The notes under the pieces are model-generated. The model ran no database searches. It saw only the letters and a list, made by a program, of their open reading frames with translations, and had not been told where the DNA came from. From Actinomycetota bacterium (GTDB taxonomy: Bacteria; Actinomycetota; Thermoleophilia; Solirubrobacterales; Solirubrobacteraceae), in the NCBI GenBank assembly GCA_019348435.1, contig JAHWJM010000048.1:1-10857 (forward strand): a stretch of DNA of 10,857 nt, read 5' to 3'. Within the stretch, counting starts at the first letter, position 1. Each line of letters starts with the position of its first letter. A program made the translations under genes and the position numbers. Below, in pieces: positions 1-5,681 of the stretch.

Positions 1-56
1 CCCCCCCCCCCCCCCACCCCTCCACACCCGCCCCCCCCACCACGCTCTGCCGATCT
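1..56. other. Probable residual Illumina adapter at contig end (artefact)
   Basis: The window opens with a C-dominated stretch and then positions 42-56, which match the 3' end of the standard Illumina read-1 adapter (ending in GCTCTTCCGATCT) at 14 of 15 bases, with a single T-to-G change at 49. Extending the ungapped alignment left to the full 33-nt adapter (24-56) gives 25 of 33 matches, and most mismatches are to C. The reading frame of the gene beginning at 383 also stops looking like its family exactly here: the family-like sequence ends at 57, and the next codon would begin inside the adapter. I read this as uncut, low-quality adapter sequence at a contig edge, not chromosomal DNA. Confidence 0.85.
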
Positions 57-383
57 GCGGGCGGCGGCGACGGACGCCAGCACGGCCGCGTCGACCGGGA
101 CGGTGACGGCGAACAGGACCGCGCGCTCAATGCCGGCCCGCAGCAGCGTCTGCTCGTCGGCGGCGTCGCCGGCGATGATGTGCAGGCCGGTGCCGCCGCA
201 GCGCATGACGGTCTGGGCGTTGAGTTCGACGACGACGAACGGCACCCCTGCCGCCGCGAGCCGGTCGGCCACCGCGCGGCCGGGCACGCCGAAGCCGGCG
301 ATGATGGCGTGGCCCTCCGGCGGCGGCGGGGTCGCCGCGCCGTCGCGCTGGTGCTCGTCGGTCTGCGCCTCCTGGTCAGACAT
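57..383 (-). CDS. TrkA-N (RCK) NAD-binding domain protein, 3'-truncated
   Basis: Partial gene of 109 codons, starting at the ATG at 383 and running off the contig. After a polar, proline-rich 24-residue leader, residues 25-109 form the start of a Rossmann fold: hydrophobic strand AIIAG, the dinucleotide loop GFGVPG (30-35), and a second strand VVVEL ending in E53, the acidic residue expected to hold the ribose of NAD. The later strands LHIIAGDA and AVLFAVTV also fit TrkA-N (RCK) domains, which gate K+ channels or Trk/Ktr transporters, or the related antiporters, in response to NAD(H) or nucleotides. No membrane helix precedes the domain, so it is probably a cytoplasmic subunit; a C-terminal TrkA-C domain would lie off the window. 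A modest GAGG lies 4 nt before the ATG. The transporter partner is not visible. Confidence 0.8.
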
Positions 384-441
384 GGTGCCTCGTCTGCTCG
401 CTCGCGAGCCGGTGGGATTGACCGGTCGAAAACTCGGAGCT

Positions 442-485
442 CGGAGCCGGGGCGTGCCGCCCCGGGGCGGTACGCCCCGGCTCCG
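442..485. repeat. 44-bp near-perfect GC-rich inverted repeat, possible terminator
   Basis: Arms 442-463 and 464-485 are 22 nt each and complementary at every position except one G:T pair (456/471), which is still a wobble pair in RNA. There is no spacer, so the loop would be the central few bases. It lies 95 nt downstream of the stop of the minus-strand M15 gene and 59 nt upstream of the TrkA-N start. It could therefore end transcription of the pseudopilin operon before the next gene. A TTTT run on the minus strand comes only about 10 nt past the stem, so it is not a textbook intrinsic terminator. A dispersed palindromic repeat or a cruciform protein-binding site is also possible. The rest of 384-579 holds no gene that I can support. 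Confidence 0.55.
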
Positions 486-579
486 TCCGATGCGCGCCGT
501 CCGCTGTGATCCGAGAGACCTGTCGTGCTTCGCGTGTGAAGGTCCTGCACGCGCGCCGCGCCCGCGCCAGCAAACCGCC

Positions 580-1563
580 TCACGCCGCCCGCGCCAGCGG
601 GCGGGCGAACGCCGCCGGAACGAACGACGGGAGCGTTCGGGCGGTTTCGCCGTCGCCTGCGCTCGCCTTCGTGGGGAATCCGACCGATGAGGTGCCGGCG
701 TTCAGGATGAAGCCGTAGTGCCACGGCTCCCAGGAGTAGCGCTGGATGAAGTGAAAGCGCTTCGCGTTGGCGGCGAGCCAGCCGTAGGCGGCGGGCGGCC
801 CCAGATCCAGCTCGGTGGCGAGGCGGTGCAGCGATCGCCCCGGCGGCGCCACCCACTTCGGATCCGGGTGGCGGGCGAAGAGCACCGACTGCTCGGCGTT
901 GGAGCGAAAGCCGCTGACGACGACGAGCGCGACGCCATCGCGGCGCGCGGCGGCCTCCATGCGATCGAACGCGGCCGCGACATCCGGGCGCATCGGCTTG
1001 CCCTGCCGACGCGCGAGCGGCCCGCGGTACTCGCCGGGGCCCGTCGACCACAGGGCCAGCTCCGCCGGGGCGGCAAGCTCGGCCTCGGCGCGCGCGCCCG
1101 CACGCACCCGCTCACGCGGACCGACGTGGAGGTCATCGCGCACCTCGACGCGCACGCGCACGGGGGCGAACGTGTCGTCGTCGGGAAACGACACGCCGAC
1201 GTGCTGCGCGCCGTTGAGGCGCGCCGTCGCCAGCGCCGCGCGGCGGCCGCGCTCGAGGTAGCCAGAGCGCTCGACATGGGTGCGGTTGGGCCGCCCGCCG
1301 ACGCGGCGCGGCTCGAACAGCCCGCCGTAGGCGTCATGCATGGCGCGCGCGCCCGCGAGCGCGGCGAGATCCGCCGCTCGCTGCTCGTCGCTCTGAGCAC
1401 CGATGCCCTGCGCGAGCGCACCCAGCACGAGCGCCCCAAGCAGCACCGCGAAGGTGACGCCGAGCAGCAGGATCGTGGCCTGCCCCGCCTCGCCGCGTCC
1501 CGCAGCCGCGCGGTCATGGAGGGCCCGGCACAGCGCAGCGGATGCCTTTCGCCGCCAGATCAC
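580..1563 (-). CDS. TadG-like membrane anchor fused to VanY-type (M15) D,D-carboxypeptidase
   Basis: 327 residues. Residues 27-75 look like the TadG/Flp-pilus N-terminal region: G27-Q-A-T followed by a hydrophobic helix (about 31-53), then the Q..AADLAALAGA signature at 61-73. Residues ~190-286 match the M15B peptidase family (VanY/D-alanyl-D-alanine carboxypeptidase): SGFR at 217-220 with Q225, the SLH...D zinc motif with H246 and D253, and EPWHYGF with catalytic E279 and third zinc ligand H282. All expected catalytic residues are present. Between them lies a ~110-residue strand-rich linker. The protein is probably anchored by one helix with the peptidase outside, cutting stem-peptide D-Ala. 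The GTG start overlaps the upstream stop in a GTGA, which indicates translational coupling to the pseudopilin genes. The C-terminal ~40 residues are low-complexity. Confidence 0.85.
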   Translation of the reverse strand: MIWRRKASAALCRALHDRAAAGRGEAGQATILLLGVTFAVLLGALVLGALAQGIGAQSDEQRAADLAALAGARAMHDAYGGLFEPRRVGGRPNRTHVERSGYLERGRRAALATARLNGAQHVGVSFPDDDTFAPVRVRVEVRDDLHVGPRERVRAGARAEAELAAPAELALWSTGPGEYRGPLARRQGKPMRPDVAAAFDRMEAAARRDGVALVVVSGFRSNAEQSVLFARHPDPKWVAPPGRSLHRLATELDLGPPAAYGWLAANAKRFHFIQRYSWEPWHYGFILNAGTSSVGFPTKASAGDGETARTLPSFVPAAFARPLARAA

Positions 1564-2267
1564 GAGAGGACGGCGAGAGGTGCGGCGATCGCGCGCCGCG
1601 TCGACGGCAGAAGCGCAAGGCCGGCGGCGGCGAGACGGCGACCGGGGTCAGCGCGCGGGATGGCGCACGTCACCGCGCGCGCCAGCCCGGCGGTCGCGAG
1701 GCGCGCGAGCCCGGTATCGGATTGCGGCGACACCGCGACGACGACGAGGTCCTGCATCGCCAGCAGCTCGTCGAACGCTGCCGCACGCGGGCCTGCGAGC
1801 GCGAGCACCGTCGGCGCCGCGCCGGCGGCGGCAGCCACCCGCAGCGCCTGCGACGCCGCTTCCTCACACGAGATGCTGAGGCGCACGACCGCGAGCCGCC
1901 CGGCCGCCGCGGCGTCGTGGCCGCGGGCCGTCAGCGTCGCTGCCACGCGCGCGGCGGAGGGCATGGGCGGCGCACGCCACCCGACGCGGGCGTGCTGCGG
2001 AGACCAGACGCACAGCACGGCAACCGGCGAGCGATGCTCACGCGCGAGCGCGAGCCCCAGCGCCGCGCCGAGCGCCGGCGCGTCGGCCGGTGGCGCGAGC
2101 ACGGTCACGGCGGGCGGCGGGCGCATGGGCGCCGCCGCTCGCGAGCGACGGGTCGCGTGCGCGGCGTCTGCCGACGCCTCGGGCGGCGAACGATCGGCGT
2201 CGCGGCGAGACGCCGATTCGGCGGCGGGTGCCACGAAATAGGCGGCGATGCGCTGGGCGAGCGTCAC
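1560..2267 (-). CDS. Rossmann/P-loop-like protein of the pseudopilin operon, function unknown
   Basis: 235 residues, Ala-rich and with no clear family by eye. Residues 17-52 are a polar, low-complexity linker. From 53 on, hydrophobic strands alternate with helices: AVTVLAP (53-59), VAVLCVW (82-88), LAVVRLSIS (125-133), TVLALAG (153-159), LVVVAVSP (174-181). That order resembles a MinD/CpaE (TadZ) fold, but the place where a Walker A would sit (after 58) reads PPADAPALG, so nucleotide binding is doubtful. In Tad loci such a protein would be the TadZ-like localisation factor; that assignment is inference. Start and stop both overlap neighbours as GTGA (2264-2267 and 1560-1563), placing it firmly inside the operon. 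An orphan protein without a Tad role remains possible. Confidence 0.7.
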   Translation of the reverse strand: MTLAQRIAAYFVAPAAESASRRDADRSPPEASADAAHATRRSRAAAPMRPPPAVTVLAPPADAPALGAALGLALAREHRSPVAVLCVWSPQHARVGWRAPPMPSAARVAATLTARGHDAAAAGRLAVVRLSISCEEAASQALRVAAAAGAAPTVLALAGPRAAAFDELLAMQDLVVVAVSPQSDTGLARLATAGLARAVTCAIPRADPGRRLAAAGLALLPSTRRAIAAPLAVLS

Positions 2268-2626
2268 GGCTTCGGCCCCGCGTGCGCCTCGCCGCGGGCC
2301 TCCAGCAGCTCCGCCAGCGCCGGCAGGAACGAGCGTGGCCGCAGGCGCACGCGCACGCGGCGGCCCTGCACGCGGACATCCATCCGCCCGCGCGACCAGC
2401 CGGGTATGGCCTCGTGCGCCGCCGTCGCGGGATCGGCGCGCTGCAGCAGCGCTATGGCGCCGGCCTCGGCGGCGTGATCGGCGAGCTCCTGCGCGGCACC
2501 CGCCGCCAGCAGCTGGGAGGCTGCGAGCACCGCCGCCAGGAGCACCGGCGCGAGCGCGACGAGCTCGACGGACGCCTGACCGGGGGTGCCCGCCAGCGCC
2601 GCGCGCACTGAGCGCGCTCGCCGCAC
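2264..2626 (-). CDS. TadE-like pseudopilin (second of two)
   Basis: 120 residues. A basic N-terminus leads to a class III signal-like sequence G16/QASVELVALAPVLL, where cleavage after G16 would leave Q at +1 and E21 at +5, the glutamate conserved in type IV pilin-like proteins and needed for assembly. The following hydrophobic helix runs to about 45. The C-terminal domain is short and basic (RMDVRVQGRRVRVRLRPRS, 81-99). The pattern and length fit TadE-family minor pseudopilins of Flp/Tad pili, processed at the membrane and built into or around the fibre. The GTG start at 2626 lies one nucleotide after the previous gene's TGA, and its own stop overlaps the next GTG start, so translation is coupled on both sides. 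A GTG at codon 7 is an alternative start. Confidence 0.8.
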   Translation of the reverse strand: MRRARSVRAALAGTPGQASVELVALAPVLLAAVLAASQLLAAGAAQELADHAAEAGAIALLQRADPATAAHEAIPGWSRGRMDVRVQGRRVRVRLRPRSFLPALAELLEARGEAHAGPKP

Positions 2627-2627
2627 G

Positions 2628-2987
2628 TCAGCGCGCCTGGTCCTGGAGCCGGGCGCGAGCCGAGACCGTCGTCAGCCGGCCTGAGCCGACGATCGCGGGG
2701 ATCGCGATCGCGACCTGCACGCCGTCACCGCCTCCCGTCGCCGGTCGCACGACGAGCCCGCGCTCGAGCCGGTCGGGCAGGACGCGCCGCGCGGCGGCCG
2801 AGGCATCGCTGCCGATCGCGCTCGCCCGTGCGGCGGCGCGCGCCGCCGATCCCGCCAGCCAGACCGCTTGGCCCGCCACGACCGCCTGCCACAGCAGCGC
2901 CGCGAGCACCGCCATGAGCGGCAGCAGCGCGACGAGCTCGACCGTCGCCTGGCCGTGCTCGGCGCGGGATCGGCGGGTGAAGGCCAT
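2628..2987 (-). CDS. TadE-like pseudopilin (first gene of operon)
   Basis: 119 residues with the class III pilin-like signature G12/QATVELVALLPLMAVL. Cleavage after G12 would put Q13 at +1 and E17 at +5. The hydrophobic helix continues to about 47, followed by an Ala-rich helix and a small strand-rich domain ending in SARARLQDQAR. This is the usual layout of TadE-family pseudopilins. It is the first gene of a four-gene minus-strand run and is followed after one nucleotide by a second TadE-like gene, so the pair could form a heteromeric minor-pilin complex. The ATG at 2987 is preceded only by a weak AGG. The 91 nt upstream (2988-3078) shows a possible TTGTCA -35 but no well-spaced -10, so the operon promoter is unresolved. 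Confidence 0.82.
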   Translation of the reverse strand: MAFTRRSRAEHGQATVELVALLPLMAVLAALLWQAVVAGQAVWLAGSAARAAARASAIGSDASAAARRVLPDRLERGLVVRPATGGGDGVQVAIAIPAIVGSGRLTTVSARARLQDQAR

Positions 2988-3078
2988 GCATCGCAGCCTG
3001 GCGATCGGCGGGTCGCGGATCTACGCGCAGGCGTGACAAAAGGGGCGCGATCGTGTGACGAACGTACGCGCTGCGGTG

Positions 3079-3438
3079 CTAGCCGTACGAGCGGTAACGC
3101 TGCCACACGAGGTACAGCGTGTACGACGCGCCGCCGATGAGCGCGAACCACAGCACGATGCCGGGGCCCGAGTCGAACAGCCTTCCCGAGGCGGCGACGG
3201 TGACGATCGCGATGCCGATCGCCCCGTAGAGCGCGAAGCGCCACGTATCGCCGAGGGAGAAGATCTCGCCGCGGAAGTTGCGATAGAGGATCCCGCACCC
3301 GACCGCGATGAGAACGATGAAGATCGCGCCGAGCAGCTGCGTGAGGAAGGTTGCGGTCTCGCCACCGCCGGGCACGAGCCAGACGACGAGCCCGAGCACG
3401 ACCACGATCGCGATGTTGCGTGCGGTGCTCAGCGACAT
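3079..3438 (-). CDS. Small four-TM integral membrane protein, function unknown
   Basis: 119 residues, mostly hydrophobic. Predicted membrane segments lie at about 8-23, 31-52, 66-83 and 93-113, separated by a short glycine loop (PGGGET, 23-28), a charged loop with YRNFRGEIFSLGD (52-64) and a short loop around SGRLFDSGPG (84-93). The tail WQRYRSYG is aromatic and basic, consistent with a cytoplasmic C-terminus. No catalytic or transport motif is recognisable and I cannot name a family. The ATG at 3438 is preceded by TAGCCT and a 7-nt spacer, which suggests a near-leaderless transcript of its own. It lies only 23 nt downstream of the cyclodeaminase stop on the same strand, so read-through from that gene is also likely. 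Confidence 0.72.
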   Translation of the reverse strand: MSLSTARNIAIVVVLGLVVWLVPGGGETATFLTQLLGAIFIVLIAVGCGILYRNFRGEIFSLGDTWRFALYGAIGIAIVTVAASGRLFDSGPGIVLWFALIGGASYTLYLVWQRYRSYG

Positions 3439-3445
3439 GCCCTAC

Positions 3446-3451
3446 AGGCTA
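3446..3451 (-). promoter_or_regulatory. Candidate -10 box (TAGCCT) for the membrane protein gene
   Basis: On the minus strand TAGCCT fits the actinobacterial TANNNT -10 core and lies 7 nt before the ATG at 3438, so transcription would begin within 1 nt of the start codon. No clear -35 is visible. Confidence 0.35.
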
Positions 3452-3461
3452 GACCCCCGGC

Positions 3462-4100
3462 TCAGCAGCCGGCCCGCTCGCGCGCGTCCTGCGCCGCCTG
3501 CGCCGCCTCGGCGGCGGACGCCCGGCGCGGGTCGTCGCCGGCGAGCTTGCGGTTGACCGCGACGAGCCGCGCCGACGCGCACGCCGCCGCCTCGGCGAGC
3601 GCGACCGCCGTGAGCGCATCGGGCCGCATCGCCTTCGGGCAGTAGCGCGCCACACGGGCTGCGAGCTGCGCGATCTCGCTGGCGGCGTCGGCGGTCGCGA
3701 GCGCGACGTCGGCCGCCTGGATGAGGGCCTCGTCAAGAATCCGCTCACGGTCGCCGACGGGTCTGGCCGCCGTACCGGCCGGCGACGCAACGCCGCGGCG
3801 CGCCGAGCGCTCGTCGTGGACCAGCGCCGCGGAGGCCTCGTGGTAGGCCGCGGCGTCGCGGTCGATGAGCGCCTGCGTCTGCATCCGCAGCGCCTCGGCG
3901 TGGGCGATCGCCCCGCCGGCCTCGATCCACGCCGGGCGCGAGGCGCGCGCAACCTTCGTGGTCAGCGCCGCGGCCGCGGCCGCCGTCAGCGCGGCGGCGG
4001 GACCGCCCCCGCCCGGCAGCTCGTGCGGCGACGCGAGCGCCGCAAGCACGCCCGTGAGCGGGCGACTGAGCAGAGCCGATCCGGGGCCAGGACGCGCCAC
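3462..4100 (-). CDS. Cyclodeaminase/cyclohydrolase (FTCD_C) family protein
   Basis: 212 residues from GTG at 4100. The N-terminal segment LLSRPLTGVLAALASPHELP followed by GGGGPAAAL (30-38) is the glycine-rich signature of the FTCD_C fold, an all-helical domain found in formiminotetrahydrofolate cyclodeaminase and bacterial methenyl-tetrahydrofolate cyclohydrolases. The rest is helical with the family-like helix pair around IQAADVALATADAASEIAQL (127-146) and CPKAMRPDALTAVALAEAAA (154-173). It would act on one-carbon folates in the cytoplasm. The formiminotransferase half found in the bifunctional enzyme is absent. The open frame extends upstream to 4499, but that part lies inside the sigma gene and does not resemble the family. 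TACGAT exactly 6 nt before the GTG supports this start as leaderless. The exact substrate is unproven. Confidence 0.78.
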   Translation of the reverse strand: MARPGPGSALLSRPLTGVLAALASPHELPGGGGPAAALTAAAAAALTTKVARASRPAWIEAGGAIAHAEALRMQTQALIDRDAAAYHEASAALVHDERSARRGVASPAGTAARPVGDRERILDEALIQAADVALATADAASEIAQLAARVARYCPKAMRPDALTAVALAEAAACASARLVAVNRKLAGDDPRRASAAEAAQAAQDARERAGC

Positions 4101-4106
4101 CGGGCG

Positions 4107-4112
4107 ATCGTA
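4107..4112 (-). promoter_or_regulatory. Candidate -10 box (TACGAT) for leaderless cyclodeaminase mRNA
   Basis: TACGAT on the minus strand is followed by six bases and then the GTG at 4100, so the predicted transcription start falls on the G of the start codon. It lies in the 55-nt gap after the sigma factor stop and would give the gene its own promoter. Confidence 0.45.
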
Positions 4113-4155
4113 TCCGCATCGCGCGACGAGCCACGCGCCTGCGTCGCCGCGCGAC

Positions 4156-4974
4156 CTACAGCAGCTCGCGCAGCGTGTCCTTCTCCGCCAGCCGTTCGAG
4201 CTTGGACAGCGAGCGTGACTCGATCTGGCGGATGCGCTCGCGCGAGACGTTGAGGCGGCGCGAGATCTCGGTGGCCGTGCAGGGCTCCTCGCCGCGCAGG
4301 CCGTAGCGCAGCTCGAGCACACGGCGCTCGCGATCGTTGAGCGTGTCGAGCATCCGACGTACGGCGTCGACGTAGACGCCGGCCGCGGCGGTCTCGAAGG
4401 CCGAAGGCGTGTGCTCGTCGGCGATGAACTCGCCCAGGACCGAGCTCCCGTCGTCCCCGACGGGCTGCTCGAGCGACACCGGCGTCTGCGCCCACGCACG
4501 CAGCGCGATGACGTGCGTCGTGTTCAGGCCGGTGCGCTGCGCGATCTGCTCGATCGTCGGCTCGCGCGCGGAGGTGCTCGCCAACTCGCGCTCGGCGGCC
4601 AACACGGACTTCAGCTGCTCGTTGAGGTTGACCGGGATGCGGATCGTGCGGCCCTTGTCGGCAACGGAGCGGGCAATCGCCTGGCGGATCCACCACGTGG
4701 CGTACGTCGAGAAGCGAAAGCCCTTGCAGGGATCGAACTTCTCGACCGCGCGGATCAGGCCGAGCGTGCCCTCCTGGATGAGGTCGAGGAACGGCAGCCC
4801 CTGCCCACGAAAGCGCTTCGCGATCGAGACGACGAGCCGCAGGTTGGCCTCCACCATCCGCTGCTTCGCGCGCAGGTCGCCGCGCCGCACGCAGTGCGCA
4901 AGCGAGATCTCCTCGTCGGGCCGCAGCAGCCTGATCCCGCGGATGTCGCGCATGAAGAGATCCAGTGCCTCCAT
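4156..4974 (-). CDS. RpoD-like group 2 RNA polymerase sigma factor (sigma-70 family)
   Basis: 272 residues from the ATG at 4974. Region 1.2 (4-30, DLFMRDI...RLLRPDEEISLA) is followed by region 2 (37-107), with NLRLVVSIAKR (44-54), the core-binding DLIQEGTLGLIRAVEKFD, and the promoter-melting and -10 reading helix TYATWWIRQAIARSVADKGR. Region 3 spans about 110-175, and region 4 (208-262) holds NDRERRVLELRYGL and the -35 reading HTH TATEISRRLNVSRERIRQIE. There is no region 1.1 and no acidic insert, so it is an alternative sigma, not the housekeeping one. The start is fixed by AGGGAGG five bases upstream (4980-4986). A GTG at 5028 would add 18 residues but sits inside a candidate operator. The TetR gene is divergent. 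Its regulon cannot be read from this window. Confidence 0.93.
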   Translation of the reverse strand: MEALDLFMRDIRGIRLLRPDEEISLAHCVRRGDLRAKQRMVEANLRLVVSIAKRFRGQGLPFLDLIQEGTLGLIRAVEKFDPCKGFRFSTYATWWIRQAIARSVADKGRTIRIPVNLNEQLKSVLAAERELASTSAREPTIEQIAQRTGLNTTHVIALRAWAQTPVSLEQPVGDDGSSVLGEFIADEHTPSAFETAAAGVYVDAVRRMLDTLNDRERRVLELRYGLRGEEPCTATEISRRLNVSRERIRQIESRSLSKLERLAEKDTLRELL

Positions 4975-4979
4975 CGCAT

Positions 4980-4986
4980 CCTCCCT
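4980..4986 (-). promoter_or_regulatory. Strong Shine-Dalgarno deciding the sigma factor start
   Basis: AGGGAGG on the minus strand with a 5-nt spacer to the ATG at 4974. It is the best ribosome binding site in this region and favours 4974 over the in-frame GTG at 5028, which has none. Confidence 0.75.
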
Positions 4987-5018
4987 GCGGGGCTGTTCGG
5001 CTGCCTTCACCGGCGTCG

Positions 5019-5024
5019 ACGTTA
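5019..5024 (-). promoter_or_regulatory. Possible -10 box (TAACGT) of the sigma factor gene
   Basis: TAACGT on the minus strand fits TANNNT and would start transcription near 5012, giving a leader of about 38 nt to the ATG at 4974. The -35 region is poor, so this is tentative. A palindrome (5025-5040) lies immediately upstream, in the position where a bound repressor would block polymerase. Confidence 0.3.
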
Positions 5025-5040
5025 GCACGACCGTTCGTAC
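5025..5040. promoter_or_regulatory. Candidate TetR operator between sigma factor and TetR genes
   Basis: GCACGACCGTTCGTAC is an imperfect 16-bp palindrome with 6 of 8 pairs matching and a core of ACGA-N4-TCGT, a size and form typical of TetR-family operators. It lies in the only intergenic space next to the TetR gene, 44 nt before its start, and between the likely -35 and -10 of the divergent sigma gene. Confidence 0.5.
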
Positions 5041-5071
5041 AAAATCATTAGCGCTTCGTTGCTTCTAGGCA

Positions 5072-5077
5072 TACGCT
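5072..5077 (+). promoter_or_regulatory. Candidate -10 box (TACGCT) for the TetR gene
   Basis: TACGCT is followed by a 7-nt spacer and then the TTG at 5085. This supports the TTG as the start of a leaderless or nearly leaderless transcript, since no Shine-Dalgarno is present. Confidence 0.35.
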
Positions 5078-5084
5078 GACGGCG

Positions 5085-5681
5085 TTGAGCAAGCCTCCGA
5101 TCCCGATCCTGCCAAACCCGCGTGCACCGCGCGTGCGCGGCCATCGCCTGCGCGGCCAGATCCTCAGGCGTGCCGGCGATCTCGCCTCGATCGACGGGCT
5201 CGAGCAGGTTTCGATCGCGCGTCTCGCGGCGGCGATGGAGATGAGCAAGAGCGGCCTGTACGCGTACTTCACCTCCAAGCAGGACCTGCAGCTCGCGACG
5301 ATCGACGCCGCGTGGGCGATCTTCGCAGAGCACGTGCTCGAGCCGCGCGACGACGGCGTCGAGGCGCTGCTGGAGCGCTGGATCTCCTATTACGAGCGCG
5401 AGGTGTTCCCCGGCGGCTGCGTCTTCGTGACGGCCGGCATGGAGTTCGCCAACCGCCACGGACCGGTGCACGACGCGCTGGCGGCGGCGATCGAGCGCCA
5501 GATCGCGGCGATCGAGCAAGCGCTGCGCAGCGAGTACGGCGACGGCGGCGATCCGGCGCAGCACGCCTTCGAGTTGCACGCACTCTTGACCGGCGCCAAC
5601 CACCGCTTCCGGATCAGCCGCGACCGCACGGCGTTCGCGCAGGGACGAGCTGCCGTCGCGCGAGCGCTCGCCCGGGCCTAG
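5085..5681 (+). CDS. TetR/AcrR-family transcriptional regulator
   Basis: 198 residues from a TTG start. After a proline-rich leader, residues ~22-68 form the TetR DNA-binding domain: helix 1 RGQILRRAGDLA, then the HTH VSIARLAAAMEMSKSGLYAYFTSKQDL (42-68) with the family's typical GLYAYF...K. The C-terminal ligand and dimer domain contains GGCVFVTAGMEFANRHGPVHD (110-130), a motif seen in TetR proteins with a C-terminal domain related to the YcdC/TetR_C families. The inducer is unknown. The gene is divergent from the sigma factor gene with a palindrome between them, so it probably represses itself and may control the sigma gene. It converges on ParA with a 4-nt overlap. An in-frame GTG at 5133 would remove only the leader and leave the HTH intact. 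Confidence 0.88.
   Translation: MSKPPIPILPNPRAPRVRGHRLRGQILRRAGDLASIDGLEQVSIARLAAAMEMSKSGLYAYFTSKQDLQLATIDAAWAIFAEHVLEPRDDGVEALLERWISYYEREVFPGGCVFVTAGMEFANRHGPVHDALAAAIERQIAAIEQALRSEYGDGGDPAQHAFELHALLTGANHRFRISRDRTAFAQGRAAVARALARA

Noticed and set aside
1..41. Biological poly-C tract or G-quadruplex element
   Set aside because: The tract is continuous with an adapter match and lies at the very end of the contig, so a sequencing artefact explains it better.
103..718. Plus-strand frames across 103-718
   Set aside because: They run antisense to the TrkA-N gene, through the palindrome and into the end of the M15 gene. No motif or ribosome site supports them.
718..2241. 507-codon open frame on the plus strand across the M15 and pseudopilin operon
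   Set aside because: It is antisense to genes with clear signatures (TadG-like helix, M15 zinc motifs). Its product is Arg/Ala-rich low complexity with no motif, as expected of antisense frames in very GC-rich DNA.
4101..4499. N-terminal extension of the cyclodeaminase-like frame into the sigma factor gene
   Set aside because: The extension is an alternative frame of sigma region 4 and is Arg/Ser-rich. The GTG at 4100 with a TANNNT box six bases upstream is a better start.
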